Assembly (NCBI GenBank): GCA_902729315.2
Contig: LR746274.1
Coordinates: 4,243,037 to 4,307,036 of the forward strand
Reading direction: 5' to 3'
Source of the DNA: Spirodela intermedia
Taxonomy: Eukaryota; Streptophyta; Magnoliopsida; Alismatales; Araceae
Length of the DNA stretch: 64,000 bases
Shown here: piece by piece, positions 1 to 12,700 of the stretch
Layout: each line of letters begins with the position of its first letter
How positions within the stretch are numbered: position 1 is the stretch's first letter
Notes under the pieces: generated by a model
What the model saw: the letters and a program-made list of their open reading frames with translations, nothing else
Database searches by the model: none
What the model was told of the DNA's origin: nothing
Program-made: the position numbers and the translations under genes

Positions 1-2878
1 CATCTTGAAATATGGTAGGGTTAGTTGTGTTGACTAATAAAAGGAATGGGAGAAACAGAAAGTTGTCGTGAAGACGCACAAGTTGGGTACCCAATCCTTA
101 GCTTGAAATTGGGACGCGAAAGAGGTATCGGTTCGACCTATTTCTATCTTCACATCTGAGCACAATGACTCAGGCGGGCAGATTGACAGAAGAAAGATCT
201 TGACAAGTGAAAGAAAGGTGGAGAGAGAGAGAGAGAGAGAGACTCTACTTGTGTCGTTCCTCGCTAAGATTTTGACCTAGGCGGATTCCCCTACTTATAT
301 TGTTTACTTTCTTAAGTCGATGGATTTGCATCTCTTTGCACATCCTTGGACAATGGTTTTGCAAGGTAATAGGTGACGTCTCTTTGGAAAATTTTCAGAG
401 CCTCTACCCCACATTGGACATGACAGCTTGATAAAACGTCAATCTGCCTTTATGCCTCATGTTAGTCTCACTAGGATCCTTAGTGCCTATTTATTCAAAT
501 GCACTAACTTTTTGATCCTCTGCAATATATATCAAGCATGAGCTATTTTTTAAAGACTCCGCGCAATCTAAACCGACCTGGGTTCTCCTCCTGCCGCTGG
601 TCCTGTTCAATGTCTTTACCCTCTCGCGCTCTACACTTCTAAACATTTCTAGCCATTTCTTACTACGAAGCAGAAAATCATCCCAAAATCAGCAGTCTTT
701 GATCTCTCAGGATAATCATTCAGTTGTCCGTGTCCGGTGTCGGAGGCAAAGTTCGGAAAATGCAAAACAATGAGAAAGTGTTGGAAGATAATGTTGACAG
801 AAAATGGGCTTCTGTTCCCCCGCCTTCCTGTTTCTCTCAGTCAACTTCCTTTCTCCCATGTTTTTTCTTCTCTCTTCGTCTCTGTATCCCCGTCTCTTCC
901 CATAGGCTTTGAGCTCTTCAGACACGCTTTGAATCTTTTCCGTGGTATGGTTAGAGGCCCCAGTCCTACCTCCATTGACCCACCCTCCCCTAATGGCAAT
1001 ATCTCTCCTGTGGATCAGCTGAAAAATAGAGGCAGGGCCAGTTACGCATCTCCATCGCGGCCGAACAGCATTAATAGAGAAAGAGAGAGAGAGAAGAAGA
1101 CGAAGGACAAAAAGTTGAAAGAGGAATTTTTCATGGGTGACATGTAAAGCATATATGATGTACACTTTGCCTAAACGGAGGAGCTATTTAACAGAGGGCT
1201 TCCCGGTGAATTATGTAGGCTGTGGGGAATCAGAATATAATAACTCGTTTTTGTCTAGAGCCCGAAAAACACCCAAATTCATAATTTATTGACAGGCCAC
1301 GGATGCAAGACATACTCCCCTCGCTGATACCTCTATGGAAACATCCTACAAACTTTGTTCAACAAGGTTATTTTTAGAGTCAATTTAGACTTTTATCATT
1401 GTTACGCGATTATAGTGAACTCATGCATTATTTATGAATGGATCAATACACCAGATTTTTACAGATTTTGACAGCTGAGAAATTAAAATTCTTTTCGTGT
1501 TACATGAATCAAATGTTTCATCACATCTGGGAAATGCCATCTATTTCTCCACAATGTCTTTTTTATTTGATCCAATATACTTCCGTTAGATAGGAGCTGA
1601 TTTGATAAATACTTATTACTGTCGGGCAGAGTACTAGAACAGAAAGATCTATTAGACAATGCCATATTGGTTCTAATCTATCTCTTGCAGTAAATCGACA
1701 ATTCGAAGTGCCTCGCGAATTTTTAATAGATCAGCGTTTATACATCGAGGACTTGCAGTATAGCCTTAGGAAATTAAGAGTGCATAAAAGAGTCAACAAG
1801 TGAGCGACTAGTTCTCATCTACAATTTAGTGTCAGCTCCTTTGTACGTTGATCCTTCAATAAACTCATTAAAGATGCCGAATACTCATCCAACCCATCTG
1901 ATTCTTCTTGTACCTCTCTATCCATCGTCTTCCTCTCTCTCTCTCTCCCCCTCTGGCTTACTCTTACGTTGTCCCTCTCGCATTAGCTGTCCGTGAGTGC
2001 AATGTACTTAAACATCCAAGTACAATTTGTTTCTCCATTAATGCGGCAGAATTGTAAAAACTGGAAAGTGTTTGGAGCGATGGTGAAACCGATCCTACTT
2101 TTTTGTCGTGACCAAGTGTGAAGATCTACAGGCGAATGCAAACAGTTCCGCGAGACAGCAAGTTCAACTGCTCCCGCGGACACCGAAGAGTCACTGCTGT
2201 CGAATCATTTAATTCTCATCTATCAGCATAAGTTTGGACATGAGAGGAGAAGATGATGCGTCGGGGAACTGCAGTATAAGCAACCTAGATTTATTTACAA
2301 TCAAGCTACGAAAACCTTAGCGGAAAAGACCTAACCTCTTATGGGCACCGACAGGTATGTCAGAAAGTAGCATGAAACTCTGACATTAATAAATGATATC
2401 ATGTGGATGACAGACGACATTAATATCGTGTTTTTTCATCCTTACGAAACTGCGTTCCCGCTTACAATGTGAATCTGCCAGTAACGTGGAAGGATCCATA
2501 GTTGCTAGGATTCCCTTAAAATTCATCTTTAAAAAGTTACTGACAAAAAACAGTACAAATTATGACTTGATTTGCCGTTCTGAAGTGTTGTTTTAGTTAA
2601 ACCGGCGTCGGAGAGTCTCGAAAGCGCGGCAGGCCATTAACAATAGGCCTTGGAAGAAACCTGGGTGTTCTTCAAAGACTTGTGGAAGGAATGGATCTAC
2701 TCCACACATTTGACTTGTTTGGTATTAATTTATGCATCACTAGCCAAGGAATTTTCCGATATTGTCATTAAAGTGTAAATGAAAGCTCTGGTACTCATTA
2801 TACAAATCCTTTAACTGAACTAAGGAAAAACAGGGAGAAAGATGTTTTTAGATATGGTGATAATGTTCATTGTGGGTC
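1..2878. other. Intergenic DNA, no gene recognised
   Basis: No coding region could be supported here. Overlapping open frames exist on both strands at about 716-1165, but they lie in a pyrimidine/purine-biased stretch, do not resemble any family I know and contradict each other. A (GA)n microsatellite lies near the left end. The rest is unremarkable unique-looking sequence. Confidence 0.6.
221..242. repeat. (GA)n microsatellite
   Basis: An uninterrupted GA dinucleotide run of about 22 bp. It is one of several GA/CT runs in the window. Confidence 0.9.
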
Positions 2879-3289
2879 CCTATAAATATATCTAAGGTAT
2901 AGATTTGAAGGTCCTGCGTCGATGCTAGCGTGCTAGGCGGGAGAGAAAGGAAGAAATGGAAAAGGGAAGGTCATGTCATGGGAAGAAACTCATCATTTAA
3001 GTCAATGTAATTAATAGCACATGGGTGACAGAGGCTTCCAAACCAAGAGTAACCAGTTTTTTCCACAAATTCACAAGTACAGCCTATAAATATATCTAAG
3101 GTATAGGTTTGAAGGCCCTGCGTCGACATTAGCGTGCTAGGCGAGAGAGAAATGGAGAAAGGGAAAGGAAGGGGAAGGTCATGTCATGGGAAGAAACTCA
3201 GCATTGAAATCTATGTAATCAATAGCACATGCGGGCAGAGGCTTCAAAATCTAGAGTAACCAGATTTTTCAACGAATTCACTAGACCAG
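2879..3289. repeat. Tandem duplication, two units of about 204 bp
   Basis: Unit 1 starts at about 2879 and unit 2 at 3083. Both begin with CCTATAAATATATCTAAGG and continue in parallel through the GTCATGTCATGGGAAGAAAC block and the TAGAGTAACCAG or AAGAGTAACCAG block. The units differ by scattered substitutions and by a small insertion in the purine-rich part. No coding potential is seen. The array lies about 250 bp upstream of the KCR-a N-terminal fragment, but I see no proof that the two are functionally linked. Confidence 0.85.
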
Positions 3290-3542
3290 CGTTTAACATT
3301 CTCTTGCCATCGGTAGATTTTGTCCTTTGCACAAACTTTCCTATTGCATAAATTTATAGAATCCATATCTCAGAGAGTGAGAGGCTCAACTCTAAGAATT
3401 TTAGCACTTTTTATATAACCCCGAACTCTATCAATTTTACCTGAGTAAATTTTGAGACTCAGTGTCCCACTTAAAGTTCGTCGAGGTCGCCTCCTATTTA
3501 TTCGGACCCTGGATGTATTTTGTCTCCTGCACTCGTGAAGCT

Positions 3543-3701
3543 ATGGAGTTTTTCCCTGTTAGACACGCTGCGATCGCAACCCAGGTGGGTTCACTGTATA
3601 CTATCACTCGGTTTCTTCCAAGTCTCGCTACTTTCCCTCTCCTTCCTCCAATTGGTCTCGCTACACCTTCCTCCGATAACCAAAAAACCTTCTGGACTTA
3701 A
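3543..3701 (+). pseudogene. KCR-a, detached 5' part of exon 1
   Basis: This 159-nt stretch starts with ATG and matches the first 159 nt or so of KCR-g exon 1 (37051 onward). That part of the protein is the N-terminal membrane-anchor region up to the residues DYG before the Rossmann domain. Shared signals include the block ending AAAAAACCTTCTGGACTT against AAAACACCTTCTCGACTA in g. The 5' flank from about 3470 also matches the flank of g, including a CTCCTATTTATTCG block. Small indels break the frame. The homology stops abruptly at about 3701, and the rest of the gene lies on the opposite strand at 5688-4120. This is therefore one half of a gene split by inversion. Confidence 0.85.
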
Positions 3702-4119
3702 ATGTACCCGAGGACGATCACAAATGAGGTAAAGTTTCTTTACTCTATTTTTCCCAGTGAAAGAACTGAGGTTTACCGTAAATTTAAGTAGCTTAGGCAA
3801 ACTTAAATTATAAGCGTTTAGTCAGGAAGATATAGAGTGGCAACGCTCAAACATTTCCATATGAGGGATTTAGAAGCTAACTTAAAACGCTGCCTGGAGC
3901 TCAATCAAGATTGTGAAAGCCGCTGAAGTTTTATTACTCCAGTGGACCAGTCTAAGAAGCTCACAGGTCAAATTCAAGCCATAAACGACAACACTGAAAT
4001 CAATTTATTATGAAACAAACGTAGCTGGTAAACCCACCGACAACACGTTGCATAAAACTACACCTAGGATAGGATGGATAACCCTGCTTTATTCAAAACA
4101 GCCACAGCCTGAACTTGTA

Positions 4120-5688
4120 TCAGGCAGAATCATATTCCACTCTTCTACGAAGGGCGGAATGTAGGAGCCATGCATTAAGCGTACTCTCTGGCGCGAATTT
4201 CACTAAGCAGCACTCTCCAATGAGGAAGGATCGAAATCCCGTAGCCGATGGCGCGTACAGCCCAAGGAGCATACTCTTCCGGTTTTGTATTAAAAAAGGA
4301 AGGTTTCTTGTCCGGCACCATCTTTGTCACAATATAAGACGGAGTCTACGCATAGACGAAAAATTAAATCCAGTCTAGTAAAAGAGGGCAAAAGAATTAT
4401 TTTCCTCCGATGTTTATTTCTACAAAATGGATTTTAGTCCTTGTGTAAAATCAATTGATAATTATTAGACTCAGTATTCAATGAAATCTTGTAATCTGCA
4501 GTCATGCATGATAACTGAAACTTTGGTCTATATTAATTGTCATTGGTACCAGCATAAAGCTTGGCCCATTTCAAGAAGTATATACAAGTAGCACATTACT
4601 TTGACTAAAGAAAACTATTTGGGGACGGAAATTAAAGGAAGATTTAGGTTACCTGGCATTGGATGTGAATCCCATGTTTTTTGCACTATGGTGCAAGCTT
4701 CTGGACAAGCTATCGACATAACTGTTAGATATTAAAAGACAGTCATTTGTATGAGGTGCTGACAAGCATGTGCAAACTAAATCAGCAGTTCCCGTCAGAA
4801 TTCTATTTGAGTTGCTAGCAAAATCTTGTCAAATTTTTTGATGTGAGTTTAGGGGAGGGGGAAGTTCCTACTATCAGTTTGGAGAATGAATAAGATAACG
4901 AGAAACTAAGCAGAGGACAAAAACAGGCAAGCCTATCAAGGGCAGGGATATGTAAGACTCCAAGAAGATAATGAAGAACATAAAGCTCAAGAAGTGGCAT
5001 TTGAAACAATCGGAGAAAAAGATTAAGCGGTACCACAGAGACAAACCTATAGGAGAACCATATAAAGAGAGAACAGCAACTAGTAAAGTGAAAAACGGAC
5101 GACTAGAGCAAAAACGTAAAGCGTCATAATCGAATTATAAAATTCGGAACAGAGAGCCACGTTGAACTACCGTCACTCGGTGATAAGCGGTGCGAGGCGT
5201 GTCACACCTACCTTTTTGTGCCAGTATACACAGTGAACATCGGGTAAGATGGCGTGATCACCACAGACCCGGAGCCGAGGTTGACGATGGCTCCCTTCTT
5301 TTTCCTGATCATCTGCGGCACACCGCCCTAGTAATCTCCGTCAACGATTCCATGTTAACTTTACTTAGATCAGCGTACATCTCCTCCACCTCATGCAGGT
5401 ACGTGGGAACATCATAACAAACACTACCGTTATTAATCAGCAACCCGACGTCGAGCTTCTCGATGGCCATCTTTAGCCGCCGGACGCCGTCGGGGATGTC
5501 ACCGGCGAGGTCAAACACGACAGTCAGGACCTTGACACTCTGAGACTCGGCCTGAATTACAGCTGACACCTGTTTCAGCTTTTCGGGGTTACGGCCGACG
5601 AGGATTAGACTCAGGTCTTGCCTGACGAGCTCAAAGGTCATAGCCTTTCCGATCCCATCTGTCGGCCCCGTGACAATCGCCCACCGGC
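4120..5688 (-). pseudogene. KCR-a, inverted remainder (exon 1 3' part, exons 2 and 3)
   Basis: This is a decayed SDR of the plant very-long-chain 3-oxoacyl-CoA reductase family, read on the minus strand. Exon 1 (5688-5212) encodes the Rossmann core with TGPTDGIGK, LVGRNPEKLKQV, LINNG (normally NNAG), KVNMESLTEITRAV and, after a frame change, YTGTK as the catalytic YxxxK. It ends in a GTAGGT donor. Exon 2 (4653-4721, 69 nt instead of 70) has an AG acceptor and a GTAACC donor. Exon 3 starts at 4345 and keeps VTKMVPDK and EEYAPWAVRAIGYG, then loses frame. Lesions are a 1-nt deletion near 5320 (ITRAV then CRR stop), a lost codon in the HEVEE region, a 1-nt deletion in exon 2 and indels in exon 3. 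The N-terminus lies on the plus strand at 3543-3701. Not functional as it stands. Confidence 0.85.
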
Positions 5689-6734
5689 AGGTTTGTGTAC
5701 CGAAGCCCAAATTCAACCACTAGGTGTGGTTGGCCATCTTTCTTTCATCCCCCCTTTCCCTCGCGATATTGTGCCAATTCCAGTTTTGAACTTCCGCGGA
5801 CTTGTTTCATGGCTTTCAACTGAGCGGCAGACCCGACGCGACTGCAGCCAGAAGGTCTATAAAATCTCTTTTCCTATTTGCCCCATATGTTTTACGAGAT
5901 AGAGAGGGGCTTAGAAAGGAAGAGAGGCCTGATGGAGAATCCTTCTCCATCCACCCCGTCTCTTTTCTTCGCTCCGTCAGCTTCCTTTCTCTTTCTCTCT
6001 TTTTCCTATCGAGGACTCTCAGAAGGACAGAAGTGGTCAACCGTTTATTTATAGACTCGCTCTGTTTCTATTTTGAATTATGTACTGCTTCTGAATGGAA
6101 GGACAGCGGGGGCCCATTAAATAGTGAGCGTTGAAAAATATGATTGAAGAAAGAGGTCAGGATGATTTCACTATCAGTGGACTACGGGCGGAAAACAGGC
6201 TTCTTGGTGTAGCAACCAATTTTTCTTTGGAGTAATTTTTCTGATCTTTAGATCCTTTTCCTCTTGAAAGTTATGGTTTTTATCTCTCAACTCTTCTTGT
6301 ACTTCTCACCTTATCCATCTTCTTTCTGTCTCTAAGTCTCTTTGAATGGATTTGGTGTGTTCCTTAATTGAAATAAGTAACTCTCAGTACATCCAGATAA
6401 GTAACGTTCTGGCGTCTGCCGTAAAACACATGTCAGGAACTGCAATCTCATTCCCATCCCAGTTTTCGTTGCGACATTTGGAAGAGAAGTCCACGTGGTC
6501 ATTTAATCCGGGAGCAACGTCAGAAAGGACAAGGTTCCGAAATGAGTAAATAGGGAACCTATGATAGGAGGAAATCCGATAATTGGGTAGTCCCCGGCCT
6601 CAGAATGAGGAGGGACCTATGCATAAGAGAGAGACAGGGAGAAAATCAAGCGTGTGGACAATCTGAAGAACACTTGCAAGTGCAATCGGCGAATTCGCGG
6701 CTAACGTTGCTAATATGACCGAGCTGTTTGCTCA
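5689..6734. other. Intergenic, pyrimidine-rich stretch, no gene
   Basis: This lies just outside the inverted KCR-a segment. It contains CT-rich DNA at about 5930-6010. The open frames on both strands overlap each other and show no family resemblance. Nothing else is supported. Confidence 0.5.
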
Positions 6735-6975
6735 TTGAGCTCATGACGGTATTCTTTGATCTCGCTGATGACATCCCTTACGGAGTCTGCAGAAAGAGAC
6801 GGCTCGACGTCTGGGTTCTGGTTAACATGGTCTCTCCTTCCATAAGATGGAGAGTTTGAGAGAGATGCTGGACGTCCCATGGAGTCAACAGAGATCCGTA
6901 GCGTGGTGCTACCTCAAACGGTAAGGAAGGAGCAGAGAACCGTCGTCAACAGTCTCTAGAGCGTCTGTGATCACA
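6735..6975 (+). pseudogene. KCR-b, highly degenerate exon 1 relic
   Basis: Two blocks keep the order of KCR exon 1. At about 6745-6835, translation gives a run resembling TVFFDLADDIPYGV followed by RLDVWVLVN, matching VVFDLAGDIPDGV and LDVGVLVNNAG in g. At about 6880-6960, ATGGAGT...GAGAT...GTGGTGCTACCTCAAAC...GTAAGGAAGGAG matches the ESLTEITRAVLPQMVRKKK coding part. The stretch between them is shortened and the frame is broken repeatedly. No exon 2 or 3 was found downstream. The assignment is moderate because it rests on two short colinear blocks. Confidence 0.6.
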
Positions 6976-9760
6976 CCTTGTTAGCCAATGTTTGCCCTTT
7001 AGGAAGGCACTAGGTTTACTGTACACTATTCGTATCTTCTCCACGCATCATCCTCATCATTTCAACTCTCTTTCACCGAAAGTTTTACACGTGGTGTTTA
7101 TCATAACAATTCTCACCATAAACATGGACACTTCTGTTTCTCATTTCCCATTAATCCTCTTGGTCAAAAAATTCTCGCTAGAAACCTGGATATTACTACT
7201 TTTAATTATCCAGTAATCCTCTTGGTCATTTTGGAAAGTACATATACTGAATATTTTACTAGAGTGATCAAAATTAATCCCATGATAAGAAAATTACTAA
7301 TACTAGATGACAACAAATAATTGCTAACATCTATCGGAAAGTTTTGACACATCCATAAGAAGAGTACAAAAGACCCGTGAGTAATAATACCTAGAAGCTG
7401 TGTACGCATGAACAGAAAAACGGAAAGTAGAATTGTAGGTGGCAAAGCAGAAAATTAAACCGTCGATCACATAAATAAAAAGAAAAAGTATTCCATAAAA
7501 GGCCAACAATGGGACCATGAGTGTTGACATTAATCGATCATTAACAGAGATTGACAATGATAGCTGGGAGGTTGAATTATAAATCGTCTACTAGTGTTGT
7601 CGAGTTCTAATCAGTTTTTTACTTAATCACCAACAAATTAAATTGAGAAAATTCACCCCTCTTTTAATCTTCGTTACCAAAAAGGTATTTAGCTTTATTG
7701 AAGGTAACAACAATTAAGTTGCACGACTGTTTTTTATCTTAATGATTATAGGTCCTTTAAATTCAATACTACGGTTGAAATATTAGCAAGAAATTAATCG
7801 AGGTTTAACCAATATTCGGATTGAATAACAACTACACTGATTTTCTACCCCGCTACCCATAACCAATGTTTCTCTGAATAAATGACACTTTTCTCGATGA
7901 GTATCATATCTACGCAAGTTTTATGGATTATTACTTTTAACCTATAGTTAAATTAAGTCGGTTATATTTATAATTTGCGGAATACTTGTTCGGAGTTTGA
8001 GCTTTTAAATTCCGGTACGCTTTTTCCAACATTAAAACGTAAAGGTTGATCAACTCTTCAGACGGATTTGGTCCAGGTGTATAGAAAACCATTTTCCAGC
8101 ACATGGCTGGTTCAGAAATCCTCCCGTGGTCCACCCGTAATCCATTCCTCCCAAGAACTCAGGCCCTCGTCCTTTCAATAACTTAAGAACTAAACCCTGC
8201 CAAAGACAGCCGCATCGCTGTTTTCTCCTGTTCCTCCATTGAGACCATCCAGGCGCCATCTACGCGCGACAGCTGTACGGCTCCTTATTTCTGATGGTAA
8301 GTGATCGGCTCCTATAATGCGAAACGTGCTAAATTGTACACATTAGACTAAATTATTTCATGGACGTTTGATGGCCGAACCAAAGCCAAGAATGCACTCA
8401 AGGTTCATAACAGATAAACCCCAGGGGACGACATATATGTAAAATAATTTCGACAAAAGTCATTATCGAACGATGTTTTCCTGGTGCATGATGTCTCCTT
8501 CAATACCAGCCGGAGAATTCACTTTTGTGTCTAGTACTAGTATATTTCTCTTGAATTCACTTGTGCGCGTTCCGTTCTTTACGAATGCTGCTACAGAGCT
8601 CTGTCCCTGTCTCTTTCGTCTGCGCCCCTCCATCATCACCATCGATAGTACAGTCAAATCTGCGTGTAAATATTCCTTCATCCCCGTGGCGTCCAAGTGA
8701 GGCCTCGTAATACCTGTTTCACTTTAAGTGAAGGTGAGGATCCCCTCAACCCAACGAAATATATAAGATATCGTATCTTCTACTTGACTCACTCATTTGA
8801 ACAGTGGACGTCGAATACGACAGCTCAAGATGTTAGATAAGGAAGAATGCCATGATTATTTAGCGTTCTGAGTTCGTCAGAATGAACATGCTGCGTGAAG
8901 AGACAGAGGGTTGTCTTCCACAGCAGAACCATGAACCAGAGATCAATAAACGGCCACATGCATAAACAGAGACGGCGGGAATGTACAAACGGCTGACAGG
9001 AATTAAATTCAAGTTTTCTCATTCAGCGGGAGAGGGAGAGAGAGAAAAGGACAACGTTCACGAAAAATCCATAGTGAAAGAGAATAGAGAGAGTAATTAA
9101 GGAAGAAAGCTGGAGAAACACAGGGATATGGAGAGAGCACCGAGGTGGGAGAAAGATAAATAGAGAGTGAGTCCAAGAGGGTACGCGAGAGTGAGAGAGT
9201 GACAGAGGGAAACGGGAACCCCAACAGTAACTGTTAGTGGGCATGTTTTAAACGAAAAACAAGCAAGAGCATGCAAAATGGGCTGCGGCATTTTGACACG
9301 GGTTATTCACGTCATTAAAATTAAATAAATTTTGCTGAGGGTGGAGATGTTGAGGATCGGAGCAGCGCTTCCCTACTGGGTATACCCTTGAAGAACCTCG
9401 GAAGGGGGTGAATGTCACTCCGCATCCATCCCCAATTAAAATATTGGTGGTCCCTCCATATTAGTATCACTCATGCCAAACATTTTTAGCACCTTCTTGA
9501 TGTACTTCTTTTGAGATATTCATAATTTTCATGAATCTCTATGCTAATCAGGAAGCCCTTTTGGTGACTTCTTAATGACATAAAAAGAAAGAACTGTTCA
9601 GTACTTCAGTTTAGAAATTCTTCAGTAACTTCACATTCAATCTGAGGCACCTTGCCCTTTACGCAATCATTATGTTTATTCCCACTATAACACTATTTTT
9701 TTGTGATATTCTCTTTGACTTTGAAGCACCACTTGGTCTCATGATGCATCAAAAAATCTA
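6976..9760. other. Intergenic DNA, no gene recognised
   Basis: Open frames of 60-80 codons occur on both strands, for example minus strand 8259-7937 and both strands of 8463-8700. They overlap in several frames and resemble no family I can name. GA-rich patches occur near 9030-9200. Nothing else is supported. Confidence 0.5.
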
Positions 9761-9769
9761 AATTCATGT

Positions 9770-12700
9770 ACTTCATGTCATCAACACCTTCAGAAGTTGA
9801 ATCACCTCGAATGTATCCTACAGCCCAAGGTAGTGAGAATATTGAAAATACTCAGCCTTTTAAACCAATGCACCAGATTATACCCTTGCAAGTTAGAGCT
9901 CCTATTTTTCCAAATGTTCAATTTGACATTCACTATAACACATTGAAATTGCTTTCTAAATTTCATGGATTAGTAAATGAAGAACCACATTAGCACATTT
10001 TTAGATTTTTAGTAGCATGTGAACTTATCCACATTCCTAGTACTCTACAAGATGCACTTAGATTATGCCTATTCCTCTATTCATCGTATAATAAAGTTAG
10101 AGATTAGTCTACATCATTATCGCATGAGATCACCATATGGTTAGAAGAAGAGTAAGCATTTTTGAGAAATTTTTATCATATTAGTGATGTGTACTTGTCA
10201 TTATGTTTAAATGGCCATTATCTAATAATATTTATAAACTAAGATAATAAAATATTAGCATAAAAGTAAGTCTCAAGTTGAATATAGGAAGATTGATTAA
10301 TCTGTCGTGAAAACTAATTTAGTTTATATATAAAGTGAATTTAATATTTTATCAATATTTAACTGAAATAATAAAATAAAAAGGTGAGGTGAGAAGAATA
10401 AAGGAAAGGAAGTGGAGAAAGGAAGAAAAAAAAAAGAGAAGGGAGAGCTCTCACAAAAGATGAGAGAAGAGATCTCTCATGAAAGAGAGAAGAGGAAGTC
10501 TCACATGAGATGGAGAGAGAACAATAAGATGATAATAAAGAAAGAGAGAAATATGATCAACTCATTTTCATAGTGACCATTATTCTAGGATGAATGTGTG
10601 CTCAAGAATTCACACACATGATATGAGGTTAACCATGAATGTCTCTAATTTATTTTAACCATTGAACGCTCATGAATCAACCTTTAATCTTGATGATTTT
10701 ATATTCAAAAAAAAAAAAAAAATTTGTTATTCATGTAATGCCATGAACATGAATATGTCAAGATTCAACTATGCAAATCAATAGAAATAAGCAAAAAAAC
10801 AATCTTAGCTTGATCTTTGATGAGTTTCGAAGGATTAAAAAGGAAAGAAAAGATTATTCATCAAGTTTGAATTAGTTCTGCTCATTTGAATCAAAACATG
10901 CATGAAAGATAAATAACTTATCATAAAAAATAAATAAATAAGAAAAACATATGAATATATACTAAAGTAAGAAATAAATCATAGCCCAAGTTTAGTTTGC
11001 CTTTTGAACAACTAGAGACACTAGTGTGGTGGCTTGGTTTCGTCTGAACATGTCACACCATATCAAAAGTTGCAGAAGTTTTGTCAAAAAGTGCTACATT
11101 ACTTGTTAGAGAGATCCGTCAAAAGGAAGGGTTGACCATATTGTCACTATCATCTAGGGGGAGAAGGGAAGAGCTCACTATTCTCTAAAGACCTTGAATG
11201 TAGTCAGGGGAGGAAGGAACAAGCTTGTCGATTGCTGGAGACATTGATCATGTGAAAGGAGGAAAGAATGGATTACTATATTTACAACTACTATTGAGAT
11301 TTTAAAGATAACTAATAATATTTATTTTACTAAATAATAATTGATTATTATATTTATATCTCTAATGGTGATACATGTGTGAACTTAAGCTCTTGGTATT
11401 GTGACGCTTGATGAGCTATTGGATCAGATGTGCTTGGTCATGTGGTGTGTTGAGCAATATAGGATCAATCCACCACAAATAATTGCTGATCAAGAACTTT
11501 ACGAAGGCTGCTGGTTTGGGGTAGGGTACAATACTAAAGGTCCTCAGACTTCCAGGAATTTTGAGAATGAGAATAGGGACAAGTACAGATTGACTTGTAT
11601 GCCTTTTGCATAGTCCGATGAAAAGACGAACCCACTAAATAGGAGGGAGACCGGAGACCATGAAAGAGAGCTTATCTTGCACTCGAGAATTGAGCGCTTA
11701 TTATTGCACGCGCATGCACATGGGGGAGTGCGCATACACATAGCTAAACTCGAGCTAAAATGAGCAAGTCCCTAGTATCGTAGTGCCTCTTTAACTATCA
11801 AATCATCATTTAAGGCCACGTGTGTGCTAATAGCACTAGATTTGTGAACTATCGATGGATTACTTAATGCTTCTAGGATCGTGGCAGTTCACCAGCCACA
11901 AGATTTAGCTTATTTGATGATGTGGCTCATTGAACGCTACTAGATCACACTATGCTCTAGATGACTGCCCTAAAACACACAAGAAGATTTAGTCCGACAT
12001 TGATAATTTTTCATCATTTAAGTTGAATATAAATCAAAGTTACTTTGAAATCCTTTTTCCTAAAATAAAATAATACCTAGGACCATCTTAGGAGAAGGTA
12101 AAAAGGTGGTCCGCTGTTGCACACACACGTGTACGATGCTCCTTGCTCCACAACTGGTTGGCCATTGAGATGCAACAAAGGAGTGACACACATGTGTATG
12201 AAATGAGTTTCTTGCCACTTGAGCCTATCCCTCAATCTAGGTTTACCCACTCAATAGTAGTGCCCCTCTAGGTCAGCTGCCGAGTGCCAACTTACTAGTG
12301 GGTGGAGATATTTTTCTATTTAATTCATTGATTTTACTAAATAATAAAAAATTATGCTAAGTATTTTAACTTCAGACTTTTAAAATTAATAATATTTTTT
12401 CTGTATTTATTCTGAAACTTAATAGAAGAAAATAAATAGTTAATTAAAACACAAAAATCTAGCTTTAACAATTAACAAAACTCATCATGTGGAAAATTGT
12501 ACTTTAATTGACTCAATAATTGGGAGAAGCATTTGACGAATCTTGGAAAAGATTCAAGGAGCTTTAAAGGAGATGCCCTCATCACGAAATTGCCAAGTGG
12601 CAATTAAATTGTGTATTCCATGATGGTATATTTGAGAAACATAAAAATATCATTGATGCCACATATGCAAGGACATCTATAAGGATGAGAATGAAATCTA

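Noticed and set aside
716-1165. A 149-codon minus-strand frame and overlapping plus-strand frames
   Set aside because: The frames overlap on both strands, are composition-biased and have no recognisable domain or splice context.
7937-8259. Minus-strand frames with a plausible-looking sequence (CWKMVFYTPGPNPSEEL...)
   Set aside because: I could not connect it to a family, and two frames would have to be joined. It may be a gene remnant, but a protein search would be needed; no match would settle it as noise.
10380-10560. GA-rich region as an independent satellite
   Set aside because: It is a regular part of family E LTRs, with a counterpart at about 62230-62420 on the other strand.
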